DNA of 36,376 nucleotides from contig PANU01000105.1 of the NCBI GenBank assembly GCA_002707745.1, forward strand, positions 1-36,376, written 5' to 3'. The notes beneath the pieces were generated by a model that worked only from the letters and a program-made list of their open reading frames with translations, made no database searches and was not told where the DNA came from. Shown here one piece after another: positions 1-6,682 of this stretch (within the stretch, counting starts at the first letter, position 1; every line of letters starts with the position of its first letter). This DNA is from Flavobacteriaceae bacterium (lineage in GTDB: Bacteria; Bacteroidota; Bacteroidia; Flavobacteriales; Flavobacteriaceae). The position numbers were made by a program, and so were the translations under genes.

Positions 1-1365
1 GTCTCCCGGGTTTTGTCCTCCTAATATTACAGGATTATTTACGGTTAAATCGAAAACACCTGTATTTACACCATCATCACACTGAAAAAGATCTTCGGCT
101 GGATTGGCAATTACAGGCTGGTCCAAATACGTAACTTCTACAACATCTGTAATTACGCACGTAGGATCTGCTGGATCAAAAACTTCAACTGAATACGTCC
201 CAGAATTAGGAAAAGTAACTGTAAAAGTATTATCGTCTATGGTTGATGGCCCTTGTGAGACAGCGTTGTAAAACCACTCATAAGACAATCCCAACTGGCT
301 TGGGTTAGCATCCAAAACAATGTCCAACGGATCACACGTTTCAATATCTGGCCCTAAATCGATGGTAAACGAAGCGTTTTGGAATACATCTACAGTATCT
401 TCCAGAATAACTATATCACCGTTACACGTATTGGTATAGGTTACCCTTGCGGTAAAAGTTTCCACAGGCTGTGTAGTACATACATTTAAAGTAGGCGTTG
501 TTCCAATTACCGCTCCAGTATCGTCTAACCATTCAAAAACATAGGTTGGGGGGCCAACAGGAGAAAAACTCCAGGCCTCGTCGTTTGTGGTCCATGGAGA
601 ATCACTCGTATTTCTTCCCGGAGGAACATAGGCTAGGTCCCCTGCATTATTTTGGATTCCTACAGCAGCATTTCCATCGTTCCAGGAAGGGCAAGAAGGC
701 TTGTCTTGTATATATATTTCAATTACATTAGAAAATTCATAAAAAACTGCCATGTGAGTCGCCAATAGTGAATTACACGAACCCGAGAACATGGCTACAT
801 CAAAGTAGGAAACCACTAACACTCGGTTGGGAAATGTTCCTAAAACCTCATATCCAATTTCATTACCAGGGTTGATTCCAGGGTGAATATCATGAACAGG
901 CGTAAACACATTTGCCTCACCCAACGTAGGATTTGTATTATTTGGAAGATCTTCATCAAAATTCCAACCATTGCTCAAATCTCCCGGATCAACATCAAAA
1001 CGAATTACTCCATTAGAACCAACTTGAAAGTCTTGTTCTAAATTTCCAAAAAAGCAAAACTCGAAAGGGAGGGTATCTACTGGGGACCATACATCATCGG
1101 TCGCAATATTAATAGAATTTGCCAATCCATCAAAAGCAAATGGTGGCGTATACGGGATAGCATCTACACTATAGTTTTGTCCAGAAGTATCAAAGGTCTC
1201 TAAAAAGGTGGCAGTGATATCTACACAAGGATTTGCACAGGTAGCTGTCTGGTCTGGACCGGCATCTACAAAGAGGGAGCCAGGACCCTGCGCTAAGGAG
1301 GCAAACGATGCAAATAACACGAAACAGAGCGTACTAATAATTGTTGTGGGGTAATACTTTTTCAT
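1..1365 (-). CDS. Large secreted adhesin-like protein, N-terminal part (probable T9SS client), runs off the left edge
   Basis: An open frame of 455 codons reads leftward from the ATG at 1363-1365 and has no stop before the window edge. It starts MKKYYPTTIISTLCFVLFASF and has a signal peptide ending near LAQG. The mature part is rich in Asp, Asn, Gly, Thr and Pro and low in Lys. Cysteine-containing stretches such as CANPCVDI are followed by a globular part (DGLANSINIATDDVW, FCFFGN, GSNGVIRFD, AVGIQNN) and by Ig/PKD-like beta segments (YEWFYNA, SGTYSVEVFD). This composition is typical of very large Bacteroidota proteins that end in a gliding-motility-type (type B) T9SS sorting domain, but that end lies outside the window. 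The protein is inferred to be cell-surface or secreted; its ligand is unknown. It is transcribed divergently from folE. A weak -7-like TAATTTTC lies at 1386-1393 on the minus strand. Confidence 0.75.
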   Translation of the reverse strand, partial: MKKYYPTTIISTLCFVLFASFASLAQGPGSLFVDAGPDQTATCANPCVDITATFLETFDTSGQNYSVDAIPYTPPFAFDGLANSINIATDDVWSPVDTLPFEFCFFGNLEQDFQVGSNGVIRFDVDPGDLSNGWNFDEDLPNNTNPTLGEANVFTPVHDIHPGINPGNEIGYEVLGTFPNRVLVVSYFDVAMFSGSCNSLLATHMAVFYEFSNVIEIYIQDKPSCPSWNDGNAAVGIQNNAGDLAYVPPGRNTSDSPWTTNDEAWSFSPVGPPTYVFEWLDDTGAVIGTTPTLNVCTTQPVETFTARVTYTNTCNGDIVILEDTVDVFQNASFTIDLGPDIETCDPLDIVLDANPSQLGLSYEWFYNAVSQGPSTIDDNTFTVTFPNSGTYSVEVFDPADPTCVITDVVEVTYLDQPVIANPAEDLFQCDDGVNTGVFDLTVNNPVILGGQNPGD

Positions 1366-1482
1366 AAGGCAATATTATAATCGGCGAAAATTAAGAAAAT
1401 TTTATGAAACAAAAACAGGATATTGGCAAAAACTGGACAGAAATACTGTGCCACAAATTTTTAACTCCATTATTGAAATACG

Positions 1483-1490
1483 TATCTTTG
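1483..1490 (+). promoter_or_regulatory. -7 promoter box for folE
   Basis: TATCTTTG matches the Bacteroidota -7 consensus TAnnTTTG and lies 34 bases upstream of the folE ATG. I do not see a clear TTG/TTTG element 17-23 bases upstream, so the call rests on the -7 box alone. Confidence 0.55.
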
Positions 1491-1524
1491 CCCTCCGTAT
1501 TATAAATACGCAACAAAAGTATAT

Positions 1525-2211
1525 ATGGATTTGAAGAAAAAGCTTTTAGACATTGATAGTCTTGGTGATGACCACATAGGTGCCACTACAGAAACACCTA
1601 TACGAAATGATGCCTTTGACCTAAGCGACATAGAAAAGATAGCCAGTATTAAAAAAGATGTGCATAATATTATGCAAACCTTGGGACTGGATTTAACCGA
1701 TGACAGCTTAAAAGGCACCCCTAACAGAGTGGCAAAAATGTTTGTACAGGAAATTTTTGGCGGATTACACCCAGAAAGAAAACCCAAAGCATCTACTTTC
1801 GAAAACAAATACAAATACGGAGAGATGTTGGTTGAAAAAAACATCACCCTCTACTCTACTTGTGAGCACCATTTATTGCCCATTGTGGGAAAAGCCCACA
1901 TTGCATATATCTCTAACGGTACTGTGGTAGGACTTTCAAAAATGAACCGTATAGTAGACTATTATGCGAAGCGACCACAAGTACAGGAACGCCTTACCAT
2001 GCAAATAGTAAAAGAACTACAAACCGTATTAAACACCGATGATGTAGCCTGCGTAATAGACGCAAAACATTTATGTGTAAACTCAAGGGGAATTCGCGAT
2101 ATAGATAGCAGCACCGTTACAAGTGAATACGGCGGAAAATTTAAACAGGCCGAAACAAGGCGGGATTTCCTGGATTACATTCAACTACACACCGATTTTA
2201 CAGGAGTCTGA
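1525..2211 (+). CDS. folE: GTP cyclohydrolase I
   Basis: Converts GTP to 7,8-dihydroneopterin triphosphate, the first step of folate and pterin synthesis and also the entry to preQ0/queuosine. The 228-residue product has the usual FolE fold in residues ~45-225. The zinc ligands are visible as Cys113 in STCEHHLLP and Cys184 in KHLCVNSRG, with His115/His116 in the active-site CEHH. Also present are the substrate-binding GLSKMNRIVD and the QERLT motif. The first ~40 residues are a charged extension common in Bacteroidota FolE. The ATG at 1525 is preceded by a good -7 box. cysS follows after 53 bases in the same direction, so co-transcription is possible. queE at 15923-16552 encodes a later enzyme of the queuosine branch. 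Confidence 0.95.
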   Translation: MDLKKKLLDIDSLGDDHIGATTETPIRNDAFDLSDIEKIASIKKDVHNIMQTLGLDLTDDSLKGTPNRVAKMFVQEIFGGLHPERKPKASTFENKYKYGEMLVEKNITLYSTCEHHLLPIVGKAHIAYISNGTVVGLSKMNRIVDYYAKRPQVQERLTMQIVKELQTVLNTDDVACVIDAKHLCVNSRGIRDIDSSTVTSEYGGKFKQAETRRDFLDYIQLHTDFTGV

Positions 2212-2213
2212 TT

Positions 2214-2234
2214 CGGTTGTCGGTTGTCGGTTGT
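2214..2234. repeat. Heptamer tandem repeat, CGGTTGT x3
   Basis: Three perfect head-to-tail copies of CGGTTGT begin three bases after the folE stop codon. They fill much of the 53-base folE-cysS spacer. Other period-7 runs of different sequence occur at 16580-16607 and 25794-25807, also in intergenic spacers. Confidence 0.9.
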
Positions 2235-2264
2235 CAATAGTTAAAAAATAACAAGTCAATATTA

Positions 2265-3749
2265 ATGAGCCTTTACAAAGACCAAGCTATAAAGATTTAC
2301 AATTCTCTTACAAAGGAAAAAGAACCTTTTAACCCCATTCACGAAGGTGCTGTGGGAATGTATGTTTGTGGCCCGACGGTTTACAGCAATGTACATATGG
2401 GGAATTGCCGTACATTTTTATCGTTCGACCTGGTCTTTAGATACCTGAAACATCTGGGGTTTAAAGTACGCTATGTGCGTAATATTACCGATGCCGGCCA
2501 CCTGGAAAACGATGGTGAAAGCGGTGACGACCCTATCCTGAAAAAAGCACGCATAGAGCAACTGGAGCCTATGGAAGTGGTGCAAAAATATACGGTCGAT
2601 TTTCACGAAACGATGGCAAAATTTAATGCATTGCCCCCCAGCATTGAGCCAACTGCAACCGGACACATCTACGAGCAAATTGCAATTGTTGAAAATTTAA
2701 TTACTGAAGGATACGGCTACGAGAAAAATGGATCTGTTTATTTTGATGTGATAAAATTTAACGAAGACCACGCCTACGGAAAATTAAGCGGCCGAAAGCT
2801 GGAAGATATGATCACCAACACCCGTGAGTTAGCTGCCCAGAGCGAAAAGAAGAATCCGCAGGATTTTGCACTCTGGAAAAAAGCCGAGCCCCAACATATT
2901 ATGCGCTGGCCATCTCCATGGAGCGAAGGTTTTCCGGGATGGCACCTGGAATGTACTGCCATGAGCACTAAATACTTAGGTGAAAATTTCGATATTCACG
3001 GGGGCGGAATGGACTTAAAGTTTCCACACCATGAATGTGAAATTGCACAAGCCGAAGCCTGCAACCATAAAAGCCCCGTTAACTACTGGATGCATGCAAA
3101 TATGCTAACGCTGAACGGAAAAAAAATGTCTAAGTCCACAGGAAACAATATCCTCCCAGGCGAATTGTTTTCCGGCAAAAACAATGCCTTAGGAAGGACT
3201 TTTACACCTTCAGTTGCTAAGTTTTTTATGTATCAGGCTCATTACCGAAGCATTCTGGACTTTTCAAACGAAGCCCTGGAAGCTTCAGAAAAAGGATTTA
3301 ACAGACTATTTGACGCCTACCATAGCTTATCTTCTATTGAACCTTCAGCAAAAAGTAGTAGCTCCATTTCAGAATGGAAACAGTCCTGTTATGATGCAAT
3401 GAACGACGATTTTAACAGCCCTATTCTAATTGCCCAACTCTTTGAAGCTACCAAGTTTATTAATGCCTTAAAAGATGGAAATGCAACCATTACACGGGAA
3501 GATCTGGAGGAACTTTCAGCAACCATGAAAGCATTTCTTTTTGATGTACTTGGACTGGAAGACACTACTGCCTCAGGAGACAAATCTGTAGAAAAACTGG
3601 ATGGTGCCATAAGCTTATTAATTGAGCTCCGCAATCAGGCACGTGCCAATAAGGATTTTGCAACAAGCGATAAAATTAGAGACGAATTACAGGAAGTTGG
3701 GATACAGTTAAAGGACGGAAAAGACGGGACAACCTATTCCCTTGTATAA
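2265..3749 (+). CDS. cysS: Cysteinyl-tRNA synthetase
   Basis: Charges tRNA-Cys with cysteine in the cytoplasm; a class I aminoacyl-tRNA synthetase. The 494-residue length is normal. Visible signatures are Cys35 in MYVCGPTVY (zinc and substrate site), the HIGH-type motif HMGN at residues 44-47, [12 protein letters not shown], the zinc-binding [18 protein letters not shown], and the KMSKS motif at residues 287-291 followed by TGN. The C-terminal DALR-like helical domain includes [11 protein letters not shown] and the closing [16 protein letters not shown]. The start at 2265 fits the family N-terminus. It lies downstream of folE and 68 bases upstream of yidD. The spacer to yidD contains C/G-rich inverted segments around 3785-3811 that may be a degenerate dispersed repeat. 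Confidence 0.97.
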   Translation: MSLYKDQAIKIYNSLTKEKEPFNPIHEGAVGMYVCGPTVYSNVHMGNCRTFLSFDLVFRYLKHLGFKVRYVRNITDAGHLENDGESGDDPILKKARIEQLEPMEVVQKYTVDFHETMAKFNALPPSIEPTATGHIYEQIAIVENLITEGYGYEKNGSVYFDVIKFNEDHAYGKLSGRKLEDMITNTRELAAQSEKKNPQDFALWKKAEPQHIMRWPSPWSEGFPGWHLECTAMSTKYLGENFDIHGGGMDLKFPHHECEIAQAEACNHKSPVNYWMHANMLTLNGKKMSKSTGNNILPGELFSGKNNALGRTFTPSVAKFFMYQAHYRSILDFSNEALEASEKGFNRLFDAYHSLSSIEPSAKSSSSISEWKQSCYDAMNDDFNSPILIAQLFEATKFINALKDGNATITREDLEELSATMKAFLFDVLGLEDTTASGDKSVEKLDGAISLLIELRNQARANKDFATSDKIRDELQEVGIQLKDGKDGTTYSLV

Positions 3750-3817
3750 ATTACAACTATCAAAAAAAGATAAAATCCAAAAACACCCCTACCCCTCAAG
3801 GGTGGAGTGGCGTTGAG

Positions 3818-4057
3818 ATGAAAAAAATACTCACATACCCTTTTATTTTTTTAATTCGTGTGTACCAACGGGCTATATCACCTATTTTCCCTTCCACCTG
3901 TCGATACCAACCTACCTGCTCACATTACGGCGTAGAGGCATTACAAAAGCACGGACTTTTTAAAGGCGGGTGGCTTACAATAAAGCGTATTGGCAGTTGC
4001 AACCCTTGGGGCGGTTCGGGCTATGATCCCGTACCTCCGGTTTCCAAAGAAAAATAG
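3818..4057 (+). CDS. yidD: Membrane protein insertion efficiency factor YidD
   Basis: A 79-residue protein with the full UPF0161/YidD signature: an amphipathic N-terminus ([22 protein letters not shown]), then [30 protein letters not shown], and the closing [13 protein letters not shown]. YidD acts at the inner face of the cytoplasmic membrane and assists YidC-dependent insertion of membrane proteins. Family members are 70-100 residues, so this copy is complete. lgt follows 59 bases downstream; together with secDF further right, this part of the chromosome is rich in protein-export functions. Confidence 0.93.
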   Translation: MKKILTYPFIFLIRVYQRAISPIFPSTCRYQPTCSHYGVEALQKHGLFKGGWLTIKRIGSCNPWGGSGYDPVPPVSKEK

Positions 4058-4090
4058 CCACAAGCCTCTTTTTACCGCTTTCTATTTTGC

Positions 4091-4098
4091 TATCTTTA
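4091..4098 (+). promoter_or_regulatory. Possible -7 box for lgt
   Basis: TATCTTTA, one base off TAnnTTTG, lies 18 bases upstream of the lgt start codon inside the short yidD-lgt gap. It would allow lgt to be transcribed independently of cysS-yidD. The upstream element is not clear. Confidence 0.35.
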
Positions 4099-4116
4099 CG
4101 CTCATAAATTTATACT

Positions 4117-5058
4117 ATGCTTCAATTTTTAAGTGTCTGGAACCCAAGTGAAGGATTAGACCTGGGTTTTTTTATGATTCGCTATTACAGCCTTACCTAC
4201 GTTATTGCGTTTGTATTGGGGTGGTTTATTATGAAACGTTTTTATAAAAAAGATAACGTTTCTATGGAAAAACTGGACAGCCTGTTTATCTATATGGTGT
4301 TAGCCATTTTAATTGGAGCGCGATTAGGCCATGTAATTTTTTATGAAACCGAACTCATCTGGAACGACCCCCTCTCTGTAATACTACCCTTTAAAACAGT
4401 TCCCGAATTTGAATTTACAGGCTTTCGAGGGCTCGCCAGCCATGGGGCAGCTATTGCCATAGTGATTGCACTTGTTATGTACAATCGAAAAATCCTGAAA
4501 AAACCCGCACTTTGGATTTTTGACCGTGTGGTTATTACCGTTGCCATTGGCGGTGCGTTTATACGACTGGGAAATTTTATGAACTCTGAAATTGTTGGGA
4601 AGCCTTCTGGCGACTATCCGTTAGGGATTAAGATGCTCCGTCACGATATATATCCTAGTGATGCGGTTAAAGAAACAGGTATTAAAAATGTAAACCAAGC
4701 GTATGATGCCATTGCAAATAACCCGCAGTTTGCTGAAATTTTAGCCACAGTACCCTACCGTCATCCTACACAACTATATGAAGCACTGGGATATGTTATT
4801 ACGTTCCTGGCTTGTTGGTTTATTTACTGGAAAACACCCAATAAAAAGTATGTGGGATATATTTTTGGATGGTTTTTAATCCTGTTGTTTATGACCCGCT
4901 TTGTGGTAGAATTCTACAAAATTGCACAGGTAGAAGAACGTGCAGAGCTTTTCCTAAATACAGGGCAACTACTAAGTATTCCATTTATACTTGCCGGATT
5001 TTATATTTTGTGGCGATCTAAAAAAACGGTGTATACCGAAGACAGTAGTGTTGGTTAA
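4117..5058 (+). CDS. lgt: Prolipoprotein diacylglyceryl transferase
   Basis: Transfers a diacylglyceryl group from phosphatidylglycerol to the lipobox cysteine of prolipoproteins at the inner membrane, the first step of lipoprotein maturation. The 313-residue polytopic protein shows the signature FIRLGNFMNSEIVGKPS, the conserved SHGAAIAI helix, and HPTQLYEAL near residue 220, all typical of Lgt. Roughly seven hydrophobic segments can be traced. The insert between the signature and HPTQLYE (residues ~170-215) is longer than in E. coli, which is common in Bacteroidota. It is followed after only 12 bases by a lipoprotein gene, a possible substrate and operon partner. Confidence 0.96.
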   Translation: MLQFLSVWNPSEGLDLGFFMIRYYSLTYVIAFVLGWFIMKRFYKKDNVSMEKLDSLFIYMVLAILIGARLGHVIFYETELIWNDPLSVILPFKTVPEFEFTGFRGLASHGAAIAIVIALVMYNRKILKKPALWIFDRVVITVAIGGAFIRLGNFMNSEIVGKPSGDYPLGIKMLRHDIYPSDAVKETGIKNVNQAYDAIANNPQFAEILATVPYRHPTQLYEALGYVITFLACWFIYWKTPNKKYVGYIFGWFLILLFMTRFVVEFYKIAQVEERAELFLNTGQLLSIPFILAGFYILWRSKKTVYTEDSSVG

Positions 5059-5070
5059 AATTATTGTACC

Positions 5071-5565
5071 ATGAAAAAATTACTCTTTTTACTTGCGTGT
5101 ACCGCTCTCATACTTTCTACTGAAAGCTGTAAGGAAACAGCTAAAGAAAACACCAAAGTTTTAACAAAAGAAATTTCTTTTACTAAAGAAGCTGAAGGCA
5201 AACTCAAGAAAGCAGAAACCGATAGCATTATTGCCACGCTGGACCTGGAAATTGCCGAAGGTGACTACGAAACACAAACGGGATTAATGTACCGAAAAAG
5301 CATGCAATCCAACCACGGGATGCTCTTTATCTTTCCCAACGAGCAACGCCGTAGTTTTTATATGAAAAACACCGAGTTTGGACTGGATATTATTTACCTC
5401 AACTCCCGCAACAAAGTGGTGAGTATCCAGAAAAATGCACAACCGCTGGATCAAACCTCTTTACCTTCTGAAGCTCCTGCAAGGTATGTACTGGAAGTAA
5501 ATGCCGGATTAAGCGACCAGTGGGGTCTGGAGGCTGGCGATGTTTTGGAGTGGGAGAGGGATTAA
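5071..5565 (+). CDS. DUF192-family lipoprotein
   Basis: The 164-residue product begins with a lipoprotein signal (MKKLLFLLACTALILSTESC), with the probable lipidated cysteine at residue 20. A Lys/Glu-rich linker leads to a DUF192 domain (residues ~65-160) recognisable from GLMYRKSM, GMLFIF, SFYMKNTEFGLDIIYL, VLEVNAG and GLEAGDVLEW. DUF192 proteins are small extracytoplasmic beta-barrel proteins of uncertain function. The gene lies 12 bases after lgt and is probably in the same transcript. No classical terminator follows; the palindromic repeat at 5587 begins 21 bases after its stop codon and may serve that role. Confidence 0.88.
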   Translation: MKKLLFLLACTALILSTESCKETAKENTKVLTKEISFTKEAEGKLKKAETDSIIATLDLEIAEGDYETQTGLMYRKSMQSNHGMLFIFPNEQRRSFYMKNTEFGLDIIYLNSRNKVVSIQKNAQPLDQTSLPSEAPARYVLEVNAGLSDQWGLEAGDVLEWERD

Positions 5566-5586
5566 GTTTTCAATTTTTCCAAGTAT

Positions 5587-5860
5587 TTGCTTCTCGATAC
5601 TAATTTTATAATTGTCTTTAGCGCCAATTATAAAATTCACTCGAAGTGACGCGAACTTAAATTTATCATCTTAAAAAAATATGCGTCACCTTGAGTGAAT
5701 TTTGTTTCGACCGGCTAGGGAGAAACAAAATTTGTATCGAGAGGCCGATGCGCCTTTAATTACTTCTCGATACATTTTTCTATTTCGCCTCATAACTCAA
5801 TAAAAAAATACTCGAAGTGACGATGTTGCATTTGCCTAAGTAATATTGAAAGTTAAAATA
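5587..5860. repeat. Copy A of a ~270-bp direct repeat built from nested palindromes, left of the GIY-YIG gene
   Basis: This stretch recurs at 6317-6590 (offset 730) with only scattered mismatches and compensating 1-base indels, over 90% identical by eye. Its internal order is the arm TTCTCGATAC (5591-5600), a perfect 13-bp hairpin (AATTTTATAATTG 5602-5614 with 5625-5637), CACTCGAAGTGACGC (5638-5652), a ~30-base spacer, its near-inverse GCGTCACCTTGAGTG (5683-5697), a perfect 11-bp hairpin (AATTTTGTTTC 5698-5708 with 5722-5732), then TGTATCGAGA (5733-5742) pairing with TCTCGATACA (5765-5774). A second ACTCGAAGTGACG begins at 5810. No coding frame is recognised here. Confidence 0.92.
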
Positions 5861-6000
5861 TGCGTCACCTCGAGTGGTTTTAACCTCGACGGTAGGAGAA
5901 GGTAAAATTGTATCGAGAGGCCGATGCGCCTTTAATTACTTCTCGATACAAATTCATCAAATGATTTTGGAGTGATTTGATGAATTCACTCAAAATGATG
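5861..6000. repeat. Further palindromic units between repeat copy A and the GIY-YIG gene
   Basis: CGTCACCTCGAGT (5863-5875) pairs with ACTCGAAGTGACG at 5810-5822 with one mismatch. TTGTATCGAGA (5908-5918) pairs perfectly with TCTCGATACAA (5941-5951). The 22-base loop of that pair (5919-5940) is identical to the loop at 5743-5764 in copy A. A perfect 12-bp hairpin follows (AATTCATCAAAT 5951-5962 with 5975-5986), then CACTCAAAATGATG (5987-6000), a diverged CACTCGAAGTGACG. The GIY-YIG start codon lies 21 bases further on. Confidence 0.88.
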
Positions 6001-6021
6001 AAACTTAGTTATCTTGTACTA

Positions 6022-6315
6022 ATGAAAGTTTCGTTTGTCTACATTTTAACTTGTTCAGATAATTCATACTATACGGGTATAACTTCAAACCTTGCAAAAA
6101 GATGGGAGCAACACCAATCTGGATATTATAAAGAATGTTATACCTATACTAGAAGGCCTTTAAAATTATCTTTTTATGCTGAATTTAGCGATATCCGTAT
6201 TGCTCTTGAATGGGAGAAAAAAATCAAGAAATGGTCAAGAGCAAAGAAAAAAGCATTGATTGACGGAGATTTTGAAGCATTACCGAATTTGTCTAAGAAG
6301 AATTTTAAAAGATAG
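6022..6315 (+). CDS. Small GIY-YIG endonuclease-domain protein
   Basis: The 97-residue product is a single GIY-YIG domain of the YhbQ/UPF0213 type. The GIY equivalent is VYI at residues 6-8 and the YIG equivalent is YTG at 17-19. Arg27 in LAKRWEQH, His31, and Glu65 in ALEWEKKIKKW occupy the catalytic positions, so the nuclease looks intact. The C-terminus is basic (SRAKKKALI, KKNFKR). I chose the ATG at 6022 because family members begin a few residues before the VYI strand. In-frame upstream starts at 5977 (TTG) and 5980 (ATG) lie inside a perfect hairpin and would add a non-conserved leader. The gene sits between repeat copies A and B; its stop codon is one base from copy B. Possible roles are DNA nicking or cleavage; its substrate is unknown. 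Confidence 0.85.
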   Translation: MKVSFVYILTCSDNSYYTGITSNLAKRWEQHQSGYYKECYTYTRRPLKLSFYAEFSDIRIALEWEKKIKKWSRAKKKALIDGDFEALPNLSKKNFKR

Positions 6316-6316
6316 A

Positions 6317-6590
6317 TTGCTTCTCGATACTAATTTTATAATTGTCTTTAGCGCCAATTATAAAATTCACTCGAAGTGACGCGAGCTTAAATTTACCATC
6401 TTAAAAATTAGGCGTCACCTCGAGTGAATTTTGTTTCGACCGGCTAGGGAGAAACAAAATTGGTATCGAGAGGCCGAGGCACTTCTAATTACTTCTCGAT
6501 CCATTTTTTCTATTTCGCCTCACAACTCAATAAAAAAATACTCGAAGTGACGATCTTGCATTTGCCCAAGTAACATTAAAGGTAAAGCAT
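6317..6590. repeat. Copy B of the nested-palindrome direct repeat, right of the GIY-YIG gene
   Basis: Same order of elements as copy A, starting one base after the GIY-YIG stop codon: TTCTCGATAC at 6321-6330, the 13-bp hairpin at 6332-6367, CACTCGAAGTGACGC, its inverse GCGTCACCTCGAGTG (perfect CTCGAG centre here), the 11-bp hairpin, and GGTATCGAGA pairing imperfectly with TCTCGATCC. It has a few substitutions in the terminal loop and outer arms compared with A. Similarity fades around 6580-6590, just before the terminator. This repeat accounts for most of the non-coding stretch between the GIY-YIG gene and secDF. Confidence 0.92.
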
Positions 6591-6597
6591 ATATAAA

Positions 6598-6630
6598 AAA
6601 AGCCCGTTCTCAAATTAAGAACGGGCTTTT
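6598..6630. terminator. Strong bidirectional intrinsic terminator between the GIY-YIG cassette and secDF
   Basis: A perfect 13-bp stem (AAAAGCCCGTTCT at 6598-6610 with 6618-6630) encloses a 7-base loop. It has runs of A on the left and T on the right, so it can act for both convergent genes. It lies 52 bases beyond the secDF stop codon. Confidence 0.9.
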
Positions 6631-6682
6631 CAATAGCATATTACTGCCCGAGGAACTTCCTTCAGGCAGATTAAAAAGAAAA

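Noticed and set aside
498-731. A 77-codon plus-strand open frame near the left edge
   Set aside because: It is antisense to the secreted adhesin-like protein, which has a signal peptide and coherent composition throughout.
3785-3811. A terminator between cysS and yidD from the C-rich and G-rich words
   Set aside because: The CCCCT and AGGGTGG words pair only partly and no T run follows. It may be a fragment of a dispersed repeat, but one copy in this window is not enough to say.
5977-6021. An N-terminal extension of the GIY-YIG protein from TTG 5977 or ATG 5980
   Set aside because: The added residues are not family-like and lie inside a perfect hairpin belonging to the repeat. The ATG at 6022 fits the domain start.
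5587-6590. A CRISPR array, because of repeated palindromic words such as CACTCGAAGTGACG
   Set aside because: The words are not evenly spaced, they occur in inverted pairs, the stretches between them are themselves palindromic and duplicated, and no cas gene is nearby.
5587-6590. An insertion sequence with terminal repeats
   Set aside because: The flanking copies are long direct repeats made of palindromes, no transposase is encoded, and no short target-site duplication could be identified.
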